A DNA stretch of 64,000 bases from Rutidosis leptorrhynchoides (taxonomy: Eukaryota; Streptophyta; Magnoliopsida; Asterales; Asteraceae), in contig NC_092336.1 in assembly GCF_046630445.1 (NCBI RefSeq), positions 204,013,001-204,077,000 on the forward strand. Direction: 5' to 3'. The translations under genes and the position numbers were made by a program. Positions 11,166 to 23,282 of the stretch are shown in pieces. The notes below the pieces were generated by a model, which saw nothing but the letters and a program-made list of their open reading frames with translations, made no database searches and was not told where the DNA came from. Position 1 is the first letter of the stretch. Each line of letters opens with the position of its first letter.

Positions 11166-14042
11166 TGTGACGCCCCGTACTAAATCATCATGTACGGACC
11201 ATCAACAACAGGATCATTACAAGGTTAAGTACTATATGCGTTATCAAAACAGAGTTTACATTTATAAATAAAAGTGACGTCATAACATACGTCAATTGTT
11301 TTACAAATCAAAAGTATGCTTCGCTAAGTAGAAGCATTAAATAAGTGTACGTGACCATAATGGTCGTTACATAACATAAGTTCATAAGTAAAAAGTTTGA
11401 ATGCAACATAAGTAGTCATGCGATAACAACTCTAGGCAGCGGGTTCTACAGCACGACTAGTAAGATAGCGGAAGCGACTTCAAGCACCTGAGAAAATACA
11501 TGCTTAAAAAGGTCAACACAAAGGTTGGTGAGCTATAGTTTAAGTATAACAGTAATGTAAGTAGGCCACGAGATTTCAGTGCTACAACGAGCGTTTCAAA
11601 AGTATGTAAAAGTATATGCTTAACCGTGGGCACCCGGTAACTAACTTAACGTTTAATGTACCCCCTTAAAGTGCACTTGGCAAGTGCGTATAACCTCGAA
11701 GTATTAAACACTCGTTAAATGCTAGCGCTACTAGCCCGAGTGGGGATGTCAAACCCTATGGATCCATATCTAAGATTCGCGTTCACGGTTCAAAAACCAA
11801 TGATTAAACGTTACCGAGCTAAAGGGAATGTTTCTGCCGTTATATAACCCACACATATATAAAGTTTAAGTACTCGTGCCTAGTATGTAAAACATAAAAT
11901 CCGCATGTATTCTCAGTTCCCAAAATAAGTTAAAGTAAAAAGGGAATGCTATAACTCACAATGATTAGTAGTAATGGTAAGGTAGTAGTCGGAAAGTGGT
12001 GTGCAAGTAACGGTCCAAACGTCCTCAACCTAAGTCAAATAGCACTAAGTCAATAAGTCGTCTCAAAAGGTTTACAAGTACGTAATTAAGGTCATAAGGG
12101 TCATCATCAATCATCATTAAACAAAAGGTAACAAGTAAGACTCGTTTATGAAAGTCGTTTAAAACAAAGGCTGACTTCGGTCAGTCACCACGGCCTCTAC
12201 CCTTACTGAATTAAGGTGAGACCAGTGGTCATTGCTCCGTCTATGAGTCCCTTAAGTGTGGTAAAATTTACAGAAGCAAACTCGTCTTGGTTTGACCGTG
12301 GCGACGGTCTAAGTGCGAGTAGGTCAGAAATTTCTGCACAACGTTAAAGGACATGGTAACGATCGGAGGGCCATAAATCCTAAACCGTAACTCGGATTAA
12401 GACGAGTCCTATATGAAAAGTTATCTACTCGAAAAGTTCTATCTAAAAATCAAGGTTAGAACAGCCCAGGTCTACTGGTCTGTTCCAGAAGCATCAGGTC
12501 AGTAGGTTTTGGACAGAACAGTGGGTTTTGGAGAGTTCCGGTTGTCTCGGTGCTTGATGTTCATCACGGTTCTCATCCTTGATGCGTATAGCTTCAAGTG
12601 TACAACTCGTTGATGTGTTAACATCATTTTGACCAAGGTTTGTCCATCATAACTCAAGTGCAAGTGTTGTAAGTGTTTGATGAACCAAGGTTACATGTAA
12701 GTTTATGAACAAGTTCATGAACACTAAGAAAGATCACAACCAAGTGTTGGATCCATGATACTTGCACCAAAGTGTAAGCTCTTGTTGGTTTCATATCCTT
12801 GTTCAAATGTGTAGTAAGCAACTAGTCAATAAGAAATAAAGAAAATGAATGATAAGCCTAAACCAACCATGAAGGTGGTATTCTAGTAACATACAACAAA
12901 CAAGAACACAAGTAACAAAAATTAAAGATTATAAACTTTAAATCTTTGAAATAAATAAAGTAGAAAGCTAACTAAACAAGAAGATGATTCATAGTTGCTC
13001 TTACTTTTAAAGATTCAACCCAAGTTGATCTTTAAGTGAAGTAACTTCAAAGTTACTTCAAGAACTACAAGTAAAGAGTTTATACAACTATGAACTTTGA
13101 TTCTTTGAAACAAAATATGTAGAACATAACTAGATAGATTATGTTCTTGAATGTTCTTGATAAATACAAGATATAAGTGAAGAATCAAACTAAAGAGTTG
13201 ATTCTTGAAACATGTAAAGAAAGACAAGTAAGTAAGTAAGTAAACAACTTAGTAATCTACAAGTAATTAAACTACAACAAGATTAAGTAACAAACAACAA
13301 AAGATGATGATGATTATGTGATGTTTAAATTCAGTTTTAGGACAAAGAAAAGAGAAGAAAAGTTGTTCATAATACTTACAATCTTTAGAGAAAAATGAGA
13401 GAGAAAAGAGAGAAAAGTATGCAAGTAATGTGTGTGTAAAATGAAAGAGTAAATGTGAATGAAGTAAGTAATGAAATTTGAAAGCCAAAACTCCCATCAT
13501 AAGGCTCTAAGGCCACGTTTTTCTGCAGCAAATTGGAGGGGGGGAGAAGTCTTATGGTTACTAGCATGTAAAGAGGTTAAAAGTTGGTTAAAAGGGTTGT
13601 TTACATGGGGATAATGAGCAAACTAGATTCCTTTAAGTAATAACTAACTAGTTACACTTAAGTTTGATACTTGCAAGTCTTAATGGGCTAATTAAGTCCA
13701 ACTAATAAGTAGGGTGGGCTCTCATAAGTCCATGTACATGTATAAAGCCCAAGTTGTATGCAAGTAACAAGTAAGTCCACTAAAAGTCCAACATAAGCCC
13801 AAGTAACTAACTAATGGCTTTAGTTAATTAAAATGATTAATAAAATTAATCATGAATGTAAATAATATCTTAAAATATTATTCGTGCAAGTTCCGGGTGT
13901 CACAAAGACGTTTCGGGCATTTAAAGTTCAAGTACGGGCAATTAAAGCAACATGTAAATGTAATAACATACATTCGATTAATCACACGTATTAATAATAA
14001 TAATTATTAATAAATAATGTTGGTAAAACCAGGGTCGTTACA
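11166..14042 (-). repeat. C 3' LTR, 2877 bp
   Basis: In element orientation it starts TGTAACGACCCTGG and ends GGGGCGTCACA. It is identical in length to the LTR at 19991-22867 and nearly identical in sequence; the small open frames at 13015-13567 recur unchanged at 21840-22392. The preceding purine tract in element orientation is AACAGGTGGGTAA (14055-14043). Confidence 0.95.
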
Positions 14043-14060
14043 TTACCCACCTGTTAAAGA

Positions 14061-14079
14061 AAATTTCGTCCCGAAATTT
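14061..14079 (-). promoter_or_regulatory. Conserved inverted repeat at the pol stop of C
   Basis: The same AAATTTCG...CGAAATTT hairpin as in A1 and A2, with the same 3-nt loop, ending at the gag-pol stop and about 18 bp before the 3' LTR. The LTRs of A and C look unrelated, so sharing of this motif points to function. Confidence 0.6.
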
Positions 14080-17000
14080 TAAGCTGAAGTAGATGGAGGA
14101 GTCGGGAAAAGGTGAGGATACTTTCGCATCATTTGATCCTCTCGCTCCCAAGTAAACTCAGGTCCTCGTTTGGCATTCCATCGTACTCGTACAATCGGAA
14201 TCTTGTTGCGTTTCAAAGTTTTGATCTCACGATCCATAATCTCAACAGGTTCCTCCACAAAGTGGAGTTTGTCATCAATAGTAAGTTCTTCCAAAGGTAT
14301 GATGAGTTCGGGTGCAGCAAGACACTTCTTCAAGTTTGACACATGGAAGGTAGGATGAACTGAGCTCAATTGTGCTGGAAGATCAAGACGATAAGCAACG
14401 GGTCCAACACGTTCCAAAATTTCGAAAGGACCAATGTATCGTGGGTTCAACTTTCCACGTTTTCCAAAACGGATCACACCTTTCCAAGGTGCAACCTTCA
14501 ACATTACACGATCACCAACATTAAATTCAAAGTCTTTCCGTTTAAGATCGGCATAGCTCTTTTGGCGATCACGGGCAGTCTTAAGTCTAGCTTGGATCTG
14601 AGCAATCTTCTCCGTGGTTTCGTGAACTACCTCGGGTCCGGTGATTTGCTTTTCGCCTACTTCGGCCCAACAAATAGGAGATCGGCACTTACGACCATAC
14701 AATGCTTCAAAAGGTGCAGCATTAATGCTTGAGTGATAACTGTTGTTGTACGAGAATTCGGCGAGTGGCAAATGCCTTTCCCAGGCCTTTCCAAAATCAA
14801 TGACACATGCACGCAGCATGTCCTCCAAGGTCTGAATCGTTCGCTCACTTTGCCCGTCAGTCTGAGGATGATAAGCAGTACTCATGTCAAGACGAGTTCC
14901 CATGGCTTCTTGCAAAGAACGCCAAAATCTGGAAGCAAAACGGGGATCGCGATCGGAGATGATTGATAAAGGTACACCATGACGAGATACAACCTCTTTG
15001 ATGTACAGCTGAGCAAGTCTTTCCATTGTATCAGTTTCCTTCATCGCTAGGAAGTGTGCAGATTTGGTGAGGCGGTCAACAATAACCCAAATAGTATCGC
15101 ATCCGCCCACCGTCTTCGGCAGCTTAGTAATGAAATCCATTGTGATCCTTTCCCACTTCCATTGTGGGATTTCCGGCTGTTGAAGTAACCCAGAAGGTCT
15201 CTGATGTTCGGCTTTAACCTTCGAGCAAGTTAAACACTTACCAACATAAGTCGCAACGTCCTTCTTAAGATTCGGCCACCAATACTGTTCTTTAAGGTCG
15301 TGGTACATCTTACCTGCACCGGGGTGAATCGAATATCTTGATTTGTGTGCTTCATCAAGTATCAGGCTTCGTAGATCTCCATAATAAGGTACCCAAATTC
15401 TTCCGGCATAACATCGGAGTCCAGACTCTCTAACCTCGAATCGAGAGACAAGTATGTTCAAATGCTCGTGAGATATGTTCTCCTCCTTGAGAGCCTCAAC
15501 TTGGGCTACTCTGATCTGGTTGTTGAGGTTCGAATGGATGGTGATGTTCAGAGCCCTAACACGGAGAGGTGCCGTCCTCTCCTTTCGGCTTAAAGCGTCA
15601 GCTACAACATTGGCCTTGCCAGGGTGATAACGGAGTTCACAATCGTAGTCGTTGAGCGTCTCGATCCATCGACGCTGTCTCATATTCAATTGCTTCTGAT
15701 CGAAGATGTGCTGGAGACTCTTGTGATCGGTGAAGATAGTGCTCTTAGTTCCATACAAATAATGTCTCCACAATTTGAGTGCAAAGACAACGGCTCCAAG
15801 TTCAAGATCATGTGTAGTGTAGTTCCGCTCGTGAATCTTCAATTGGCGGGAGGCATAGGCAATAACCTTTGATCGTTGCATCAGTACACAACCAAAACCA
15901 CTCTTCGATGCATCGCAATAAACAACAAAGTCGTCACTGCCTTCAGGAAGTGATAGGATAGGTGCGGAGGTTAACTTCTTCTTCAAAGTTTGGAATGCTG
16001 ATTCGTGTGTGGTTTCCCAAATGAACTTCTTGCCCTTGTGAGTCAGTGCGGTCAAAGGACGCGCAATCAGAGAAAATCCTTCGATAAACCTTCGATAATA
16101 ACCGGCGAGACCTAGAAATTGGCGAATATGCGTTGGAGTAGTGGGGGTCTCCCACTTGCTGATGGCTTCAATCTTGGCGGGATCAACTTTGATACCCTGG
16201 TCGCTCACAACATGACCCAAAAACTGTACTTCCTTCAACCAAAATTCGCACTTGGAGAATTTGGCGTAAAGTTGCTCTTGTCTTAAGAGTTCAAGCACTA
16301 GCCGAAGGTGTTGCTCATGTTCTTCTTCGCTCTTAGAGTAGATGAGGATATCATCTATGAAGACGATAACAAACTTATCCAAGTAAGGCTTGCAGACACG
16401 ATTCATGAGATCCATGAACACGGCAGGGGCATTTGTCAAACCGAATGGCATCACGAGGAACTCATAATGACCATAACGGGTCCTGAATGCAGTTTTCATC
16501 ACGTCACTTTCCTTCACCCTCAGCTGGTGATATCCGGATCGCAAATCGATCTTTGAATAAACGCTCGATCCTTGTAGTTGATCAAAAAGATCATCGATTC
16601 GTGGAAGAGGATATCGATTCTTGATAGTCAATTTGTTGAGTTCACGGTAGTCGATACACATACGGAAGGATCCATCCTTCTTCTTTACAAACAACACAGG
16701 TGCGCCCCAAGGCGAGAAGCTTGGTTGGATAAACCCTCGATCTAATAGTTCTTGTAGTTGACTCTGTAATTCTTGCATCTCGGAAGGTGCGAGTCTATAA
16801 GGTGCGCGAGCTACAGGTGCAGCTCCTGGCACTAAGTCAATCTGAAACTCTACGGCTCTCGGCGGTGGTAATCCAGGCAATTCCTCTGGGAAGACATCGG
16901 AAAATTCGTTCACAATTCGAACGTCGTTCACGTTCTTCACCTCAGTTTCTACCGCTTTCACATGTGCTAGGACAGCAAAGCGTCCCTTCTTCATAATCTT

Positions 17001-18551
17001 TTGCGCTTTCACGCAACTAATGAGATTCAACTTCGATGTACATCTCTCTCCATAGATAACCAGTGGTTCGCCATCTCCTTGTGGTATGCGAAGTGCTTTA
17101 TCTCCACAGATAACATCGGCCTTTATCTTGCTCAACCAATCCATACCGACGATCACGTCAAAACTTCCCAGTTTGATAGGTATCAAATCAATTTCGAAAT
17201 CTGCACCAGCTATGTTGATAATAGCTCCACGACTAATATGGTCGACCTTTTCAAGTTTTCCATTGGCTACCTCGACAAGCATACTTTCCTTTAAGGGAAC
17301 TAACGACCAATCTAACTTATCACAAAAATGTCTACACACATAGCTCCTATCGGCACCAGTATCAAATAGGACGGAAGCTAAAAGATTGTTGATCTTGAAT
17401 ATACCTGTCACCAAGTCGGGGTTGTCGCGAGCGTCCCTTGCATTAACATTGAAGGCTCTAGCACGTGGTGGTCCGCCATCCTTACGCTTGTTAGGACACT
17501 CGTTTCTGAAATGGCCCGTCTTTCCACATTCATAACACTTCTTAGGCCCATTGTTGTTGTGGTTTGGCTTCACATTCAAAGTGGTAACCTTGCAATCCTT
17601 GCCAACATGTCCAGATCGTTGGCACTTCTCACAGATAACATTGCAATACCCAGTGTGGTGCTTGTAGCACCTATTGCATTGTGGTAAGGTTCCTTTGTAG
17701 TTCGGATTGGTGCGGTTGTTGTTGTTGGGGTTGGTGTTGTTGTTGTGCATGTTGTTGTTTTGCCTGAACCCTTCATGTCGTTTTGCCGGGTTTTGATCAT
17801 AGTTCCTACCCCTGTTGTTGTTGTGGTTGTTGTCCCATTTCCTCTTTTCACCACTAACAGTTTCGAACTTAGCCTTCTCCGGCTCGTCAAGGATGATTTG
17901 ATTCAAGAGAGTATGCGCCATGCGCATTGCTTCGGGAACATTCGGTGGTTTGGATGAGGTGACATTTCCTTTGATGGACTTAGGAAGTCCCGAGAAGTAT
18001 TTCTCCAAACGCTTAAATTCTGGGGTGACCATGGTTGGACACATAAGAGCCAATTCCAAAAACCTACGGTTGTAGCTGTTAAGGTCGTTCCCTACGGTTT
18101 TCAATTGCATAAATTCGATTTCCATCTTTTGAATCTCGGTTCTCGGACAGTATTCCTCGATCATAGCACATTTAAATTCTTCCCAAGGCGTAGCATACGC
18201 CTCATCAATTCCTTTCGCTTGGGCCATGGTATTCCACCATGTGAGCGCGCCATCAGACAGCGTGCAAGATGCAAATTTCGTTTTGTTAGCCTCAGAACAA
18301 TTGCTAACCCTGAATACCGATTCCAACTTTTCGAACCATCTGGTGAGACCGACGGGTCCCTCAGTGCCACTGAAGTAGTGTGGCTTGCAGTTTTGGAATT
18401 CCTTGTAAGTACACCCATCTCGGACGACAGGTGGATTGACAGGTGGTGGTGGTGGAACTTGGGGTTGTCTTTCAGCTAGTGCAGCAGCGACTCGCTCGTT
18501 AATCATTTCTTCAATTTGTGCCGCGGTGGGGATAGATCTCCCGTTGGCCAT
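14079..18551 (-). CDS. C gag-pol polyprotein, 1490 codons
   Basis: One continuous frame from [12 protein letters not shown] to the stop. Rough layout: gag capsid region 45-240 ([16 protein letters not shown]), Asn-rich linker, CCHC knuckles about 300-355 ([14 protein letters not shown]), aspartic protease about 395 ([11 protein letters not shown]), reverse transcriptase about 590-770 ([32 protein letters not shown]), RNase H ([21 protein letters not shown]), integrase (H2C2 zinc region, [14 protein letters not shown]) and a chromodomain-like tail. The order protease-RT-RNase H-integrase is the Ty3/gypsy order, and the tail places it with chromoviruses such as Tekay/Del. Gag and pol in a single frame is normal for this group. 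It looks whole. Confidence 0.96.
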   Translation of the reverse strand: MANGRSIPTAAQIEEMINERVAAALAERQPQVPPPPPVNPPVVRDGCTYKEFQNCKPHYFSGTEGPVGLTRWFEKLESVFRVSNCSEANKTKFASCTLSDGALTWWNTMAQAKGIDEAYATPWEEFKCAMIEEYCPRTEIQKMEIEFMQLKTVGNDLNSYNRRFLELALMCPTMVTPEFKRLEKYFSGLPKSIKGNVTSSKPPNVPEAMRMAHTLLNQIILDEPEKAKFETVSGEKRKWDNNHNNNRGRNYDQNPAKRHEGFRQNNNMHNNNTNPNNNNRTNPNYKGTLPQCNRCYKHHTGYCNVICEKCQRSGHVGKDCKVTTLNVKPNHNNNGPKKCYECGKTGHFRNECPNKRKDGGPPRARAFNVNARDARDNPDLVTGIFKINNLLASVLFDTGADRSYVCRHFCDKLDWSLVPLKESMLVEVANGKLEKVDHISRGAIINIAGADFEIDLIPIKLGSFDVIVGMDWLSKIKADVICGDKALRIPQGDGEPLVIYGERCTSKLNLISCVKAQKIMKKGRFAVLAHVKAVETEVKNVNDVRIVNEFSDVFPEELPGLPPPRAVEFQIDLVPGAAPVARAPYRLAPSEMQELQSQLQELLDRGFIQPSFSPWGAPVLFVKKKDGSFRMCIDYRELNKLTIKNRYPLPRIDDLFDQLQGSSVYSKIDLRSGYHQLRVKESDVMKTAFRTRYGHYEFLVMPFGLTNAPAVFMDLMNRVCKPYLDKFVIVFIDDILIYSKSEEEHEQHLRLVLELLRQEQLYAKFSKCEFWLKEVQFLGHVVSDQGIKVDPAKIEAISKWETPTTPTHIRQFLGLAGYYRRFIEGFSLIARPLTALTHKGKKFIWETTHESAFQTLKKKLTSAPILSLPEGSDDFVVYCDASKSGFGCVLMQRSKVIAYASRQLKIHERNYTTHDLELGAVVFALKLWRHYLYGTKSTIFTDHKSLQHIFDQKQLNMRQRRWIETLNDYDCELRYHPGKANVVADALSRKERTAPLRVRALNITIHSNLNNQIRVAQVEALKEENISHEHLNILVSRFEVRESGLRCYAGRIWVPYYGDLRSLILDEAHKSRYSIHPGAGKMYHDLKEQYWWPNLKKDVATYVGKCLTCSKVKAEHQRPSGLLQQPEIPQWKWERITMDFITKLPKTVGGCDTIWVIVDRLTKSAHFLAMKETDTMERLAQLYIKEVVSRHGVPLSIISDRDPRFASRFWRSLQEAMGTRLDMSTAYHPQTDGQSERTIQTLEDMLRACVIDFGKAWERHLPLAEFSYNNSYHSSINAAPFEALYGRKCRSPICWAEVGEKQITGPEVVHETTEKIAQIQARLKTARDRQKSYADLKRKDFEFNVGDRVMLKVAPWKGVIRFGKRGKLNPRYIGPFEILERVGPVAYRLDLPAQLSSVHPTFHVSNLKKCLAAPELIIPLEELTIDDKLHFVEEPVEIMDREIKTLKRNKIPIVRVRWNAKRGPEFTWEREDQMMRKYPHLFPTPPSTSA

Positions 18552-18849
18552 GATGTTCTATACAAACATTTTGACTCAAGTCAAAATCCATTATGCAAAT
18601 AATAATAATATAGTATATAACAACCAACATGAAAACAGCACAACACATGTTGATTAAGTAATGCAAGCATATATAAGTACCACAAAACCATGATATGATA
18701 ACGTAAATAGAACACTTGCGCAAGAAGTAAGCAACACAAATTCCATTCATTAATGATGATAGGTTCATACATTACAATAAGTTCGTACATTACATAAGTG
18801 AAATACGAAATTACAAAAGAGATTACAATACAGAATCTAGTACAAAGTC

Positions 18850-19653
18850 CTACGGCGATGGTGGGTACAAGATGTCCAAAACATGAGCCAACTGCTCCTC
18901 GAGCTCAGTAACTCGAGTCTGGAGAATCTCAATCTCCCGCCTCATTTCCTCATTAGAGGAAGATGGTGGGGCAGGTGGTGCTGGCGGTGCAGGTGGAGCC
19001 GGTGGTGCTGAAGTGGATGGTCCGGCTCTGGGTGGAGACGGTAATATCAGTGGGTCGGCGGGGTACGGCACCAGCCGTTTACGAGCAGTGATCCTACGAC
19101 GCCGACCATAAGCGTCAGTGACAGTACGACCAGGAATTATGCCAGCGAAGTGATACCGCTTCTTCGGCGGGGTAGAAGGTGCCTGAATCGGTCGGTCAGC
19201 GGGATCCTCCTCATCACTGGAGTCGTCAGATGAGGTGTCGTCTGAAGAAGCATCGGTGGAAGAACCGTCGTCTGAATCATGCGGTGGTGGTGCGGGTGGC
19301 TCAACATATCCGAAAGCGGCCAACATCTGTCGGTGTCGACCTGGCGTAATCACGGCTAAGCGGCCGTCGGCAGTGCGTCGGCAAGGTGTGCGCCAGTGAT
19401 TACGGAAGGGTCCTTCCCCGAACTCCGCGGGGATCTCCATGCCACCAATGCGAGCCAGTTGCCTCAGGGGTCTGGAAGAAGACGCCGGGATAGGCACACT
19501 AGAGCTAGCTCCAGAACTAGAGGCGCCGGGGTCGCCAGTGGGTGTCGGGGCCGGAATGTCAGCAGCAGCAGCAGCAGCAGCAACAGGTGCAGCAGTGGGA
19601 GGAACAACGGGGCCTGAGCCGCTCGGGATGTCAGTAGGTGGAACGTCCGACAT
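18850..19653 (-). CDS. C accessory frame upstream of gag (about 267 codons)
   Basis: An open frame between PBS and gag, same strand as gag-pol. The likely start is MSDVPPTDIPSG at 19653; an upstream in-frame ATG at 19680 would give 276 codons. It has a Pro/Ala/Ser-rich N-terminus including an eight-alanine run, a basic-hydrophobic middle (GMEIPAEFGEGPFRNHWRTP), an acidic Ser/Asp patch (SSDDTSSDDSSDEEDP), a basic stretch (YGRRRRITARKRLVP), Pro-Ala repeats and a C-terminal coiled coil (MRREIEILQTRVTELEEQL). I recognise no enzyme. The layout (acidic patch, basic stretch, coiled coil) would fit a nucleic-acid or chromatin-associated protein, but that is inference. Confidence 0.7.
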   Translation of the reverse strand: MSDVPPTDIPSGSGPVVPPTAAPVAAAAAAADIPAPTPTGDPGASSSGASSSVPIPASSSRPLRQLARIGGMEIPAEFGEGPFRNHWRTPCRRTADGRLAVITPGRHRQMLAAFGYVEPPAPPPHDSDDGSSTDASSDDTSSDDSSDEEDPADRPIQAPSTPPKKRYHFAGIIPGRTVTDAYGRRRRITARKRLVPYPADPLILPSPPRAGPSTSAPPAPPAPPAPPAPPSSSNEEMRREIEILQTRVTELEEQLAHVLDILYPPSP

Positions 19654-19976
19654 CTGAACAAGGAAAAATAAATTTTCCATGTCAGTGTGTCATAAAGCAA
19701 GCAAATAATAGGCCAACAGTTTAATTCATGTATAACAATAAGTAGCATGGCAATATCAGTAATTGTACGAAACTAGCATGCAATCGAAAGCAAGTAATAG
19801 CATGCAGTAGTGAAATCACGTAGTAGCATACGGCATATAGCAGTAACAGTAAGCAGCAGCATGTAGTAAGTTCAGCGGAAACAAGTAAACTAACAAGTTG
19901 TAGATTAGCCCTATTAGTGAATCCTACTCGAGTCGGTCTTAGACTCACTAATGCATCCTAATTCCCTACAACCAAT

Positions 19977-19990
19977 GCTCTGATACCAAA
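19977..19990 (-). promoter_or_regulatory. C primer-binding site
   Basis: On the minus strand TTTGGTATCAGAGC directly follows the 5' LTR end (GTCACA). It matches the 3' end complement of initiator tRNA-Met, the usual primer of plant gypsy and copia elements. Confidence 0.85.
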
Positions 19991-22867
19991 TGTGACGCCC
20001 CGTACTAAATCATCATGTACGGACCATCAACAACAGGATCATTACAAGGTTAAGTACTATATGCGTTATCAAAACAGAGTTTACATTTATAAATAAAAGT
20101 GACGTCATAACATACGTCAATTGTTTTACAAATCAAAAGTATGCTTCGCTAAGTAGAAGCATTAAATAAGTGTACGTGACCATAATGGTCGTTACATAAC
20201 ATAAGTTCATAAGTAAAAAGTTTGAATGCAACATAAGTAGTCATGCGATAACAACTCTAGGCAGCGGGTTCTACAGCACGACTAGTAAGATAGCGGAAGC
20301 GACTTCAAGCACCTGAGAAAATACATGCTTAAAAAGGTCAACACAAAGGTTGGTGAGCTATAGTTTAAGTATAACAGTAATGTAAGTAGGCCACGAGATT
20401 TCAGTGCTACAACGAGCGTTTCAAAAGTATGTAAAAGTATATGCTTAACCGTGGGCACCCGGTAACTAACTTAACGTTTAATGTACCCCCTTAAAGTGCA
20501 CTTGGCAAGTGCGTATAACCTCGAAGTATTAAACACTCGTTAAATGCTAGCGCTACTAGCCCGAGTGGGGATGTCAAACCCTATGGATCCATATCTAAGA
20601 TTCGCGTTCACGGTTCAAAAACCAATGATTAAACGTTACCGAGCTAAAGGGAATGTTTCTGCCGTTATATAACCCACACATATATAAAGTTTAAGTACTC
20701 GTGCCTAGTATGTAAAACATAAAATCCGCATGTATTCTCAGTTCCCAAAATAAGTTAAAGTAAAAAGGGAATGCTATAACTCACAATGATTAGTAGTAAT
20801 GGTAAGGTAGTAGTCGGAAAGTGGTGTGCAAGTAACGGTCCAAACGTCCTCAACCTAAGTCAAATAGCACTAAGTCAATAAGTCGTCTCAAAAGGTTTAC
20901 AAGTATGTAATTAAGGTCATAAGGGTCATCATCAATCATCATTAAACAAAAGGTAACAAGTAAGACTCGTTTATGAAAGTCGTTTAAAACAAAGGCTGAC
21001 TTCGGTCAGTCACCACGGCCTCTACCCTTACTGAATTAAGGTGAGACCAGTGGTCATTGCTCCGTCTATGAGTCCCTTAAGTGTGGTAAAATTTACAGAA
21101 GCAAACTCGTCTTGGTTTGACCGTGGCGACGGTCTAAGTGCGAGTAGGTCAGAAATTTCTGCACAACGTTAAAGGACATGGTAACGATCGGAGGGCCATA
21201 AATCCTAAACCGTAACTCGGATTAAGACGAGTCCTATATGAAAAGTTATCTACTCGAAAAGTTCTATCTAAAAATCAAGGTTAGAACAGCCCAGGTCTAC
21301 TGGTCTGTTCCAGAAGCATCAGGTCAGTAGGTTTTGGACAGAACAGTGGGTTTTGGAGAGTTCCGGTTGTCTCGGTGCTTGATGTTCATCACGGTTCTCA
21401 TCCTTGATGCGTATAGCTTCAAGTGTACAACTCGTTGATGTGTTAACATCATTTTGACCAAGGTTTGTCCATCATAACTCAAGTGCAAGTGTTGTAAGTG
21501 TTTGATGAACCAAGGTTACATGTAAGTTTATGAACAAGTTCATGAACACTAAGAAAGATCACAACCAAGTGTTGGATCCATGATACTTGCACCAAAGTGT
21601 AAGCTCTTGTTGGTTTCATATCCTTGTTCAAATGTGTAGTAAGCAACTAGTCAATAAGAAATAAAGAAAATGAATGATAAGCCTAAACCAACCATGAAGG
21701 TGGTATTCTAGTAACATACAACAAACAAGAACACAAGTAACAAAAATTAAAGATTATAAACTTTAAATCTTTGAAATAAATAAAGTAGAAAGCTAACTAA
21801 ACAAGAAGATGATTCATAGTTGCTCTTACTTTTAAAGATTCAACCCAAGTTGATCTTTAAGTGAAGTAACTTCAAAGTTACTTCAAGAACTACAAGTAAA
21901 GAGTTTATACAACTATGAACTTTGATTCTTTGAAACAAAATATGTAGAACATAACTAGATAGATTATGTTCTTGAATGTTCTTGATAAATACAAGATATA
22001 AGTGAAGAATCAAACTAAAGAGTTGATTCTTGAAACATGTAAAGAAAGACAAGTAAGTAAGTAAGTAAACAACTTAGTAATCTACAAGTAATTAAACTAC
22101 AACAAGATTAAGTAACAAACAACAAAAGATGATGATGATTATGTGATGTTTAAATTCAGTTTTAGGACAAAGAAAAGAGAAGAAAAGTTGTTCATAATAC
22201 TTACAATCTTTAGAGAAAAATGAGAGAGAAAAGAGAGAAAAGTATGCAAGTAATGTGTGTGTAAAATGAAAGAGTAAATGTGAATGAAGTAAGTAATGAA
22301 ATTTGAAAGCCAAAACTCCCATCATAAGGCTCTAAGGCCACGTTTTTCTGCAGCAAATTGGAGGGGGGGAGAAGTCTTATGGTTACTAGCATGTAAAGAG
22401 GTTAAAAGTTGGTTAAAAGGGTTGTTTACATGGGGATAATGAGCAAACTAGATTCCTTTAAGTAATAACTAACTAGTTACACTTAAGTTTGATACTTGCA
22501 AGTCTTAATGGGCTAATTAAGTCCAACTAATAAGTAGGGTGGGCTCTCATAAGTCCATGTACATGTATAAAGCCCAAGTTGTATGCAAGTAACAAGTAAG
22601 TCCACTAAAAGTCCAACATAAGCCCAAGTAACTAACTAATGGCTTTAGTTAATTAAAATGATTAATAAAATTAATCATGAATGTAAATAATATCTTAAAA
22701 TATTATTCGTGCAAGTTCCGGGTGTCACAAAGACGTTTCGGGCATTTAAAGTTCAAGTACGGGCAATTAAAGCAACATGTAAATGTAATAACATACATTC
22801 GATTAATCACACGTATTAATAATAATAATTATTAATAAATAATGTTGGTAAAACCAGGGTCGTTACA
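19991..22867 (-). repeat. C 5' LTR, 2877 bp
   Basis: Mirror copy of the LTR at 11166-14042, same length and nearly the same sequence. It borders the PBS at 19990 and the GCTAA target duplication at 22868. Confidence 0.95.
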
Positions 22868-23100
22868 GCTAATCCCCCACATATTCTCCCCTTGCAGGTT
22901 TAGGTACTGCTAGTCGGGAAGGGTGCTATTGCAGAAGACATGTTTGACAACCCAACTCTGATGTGGACTTTTGTATAAATAATGTTTTGTGATAACGTAA
23001 CACCGTTGTGTAAACTTAAACGTAATGACGTGACTTATATTGTGTTTGTTAATAAAGTCTTCCGCTGTGTATTTAAAAAAAAAATGGCCGGTGTTACAAG

Positions 23101-23113
23101 TTGGTATCAGAGC
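23101..23113 (+). promoter_or_regulatory. B primer-binding site
   Basis: TTGGTATCAGAGC lies two bases after the B 5' LTR end (GTTACA). tRNA-Met type. A second copy follows the 3' LTR at 29885-29897. Confidence 0.85.
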
Positions 23114-23282
23114 AAGGTTTGGCAGCAAATACGTGCGCGTATTTTGTTCCCAAACCCTGAGGCAAGTCAAACATGTCTGTGGGAGTGGGGGCTAAGTGGA
23201 AAATAGGATATACGTGTGTTAGTTGTGATTGAACTAACTGTTATCCACTAAGTTTTTGTGTGAGCTGTTTTGTAGTACAGGT

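Larger units (their letters stand above)
11166..22867 (-). mobile_element. Element C: apparently whole Tekay/Del-like Ty3/gypsy chromovirus
   Basis: 11,702 bp flanked by the 5-bp duplication GCTAA (11161-11165 and 22868-22872). On the minus strand: 5' LTR (22867-19991), PBS TTTGGTATCAGAGC (19990-19977, tRNA-Met type), accessory frame (19653-18850), gag-pol (18551-14079), purine tract and 3' LTR (14042-11166). Both LTRs are exactly 2877 bp and I noticed a single substitution between them. It looks whole and very recent. It sits inside the 5' LTR of B. Confidence 0.95.
9493..23098 (+). repeat. B 5' LTR, split by element C (parts 9493-11165 and 22873-23098)
   Basis: Starts TGTAACAGACTG and ends GGTGTTACA just before the PBS. 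Element C interrupts it at 11165/11166, and the target site GCTAA is doubled at 22868-22872. Removing C and one GCTAA gives a continuous match to the 3' LTR at 27985-29882. The left part carries the ninefold TGCTACAGT cluster described separately. Confidence 0.9.

Noticed and set aside
13015-13567. Small frames in the left C LTR, repeated at 21840-22392
   Set aside because: LTR sequence copied at both ends; no domain, AT-rich low-complexity translations.
19977-19990. tRNA-like sequence near LTR borders (also at 23101, 29885, 37547, 47650, 55285)
   Set aside because: Only the 13-14 nt complementary to tRNA 3' ends is present; these are retrotransposon primer-binding sites, not tRNA genes.
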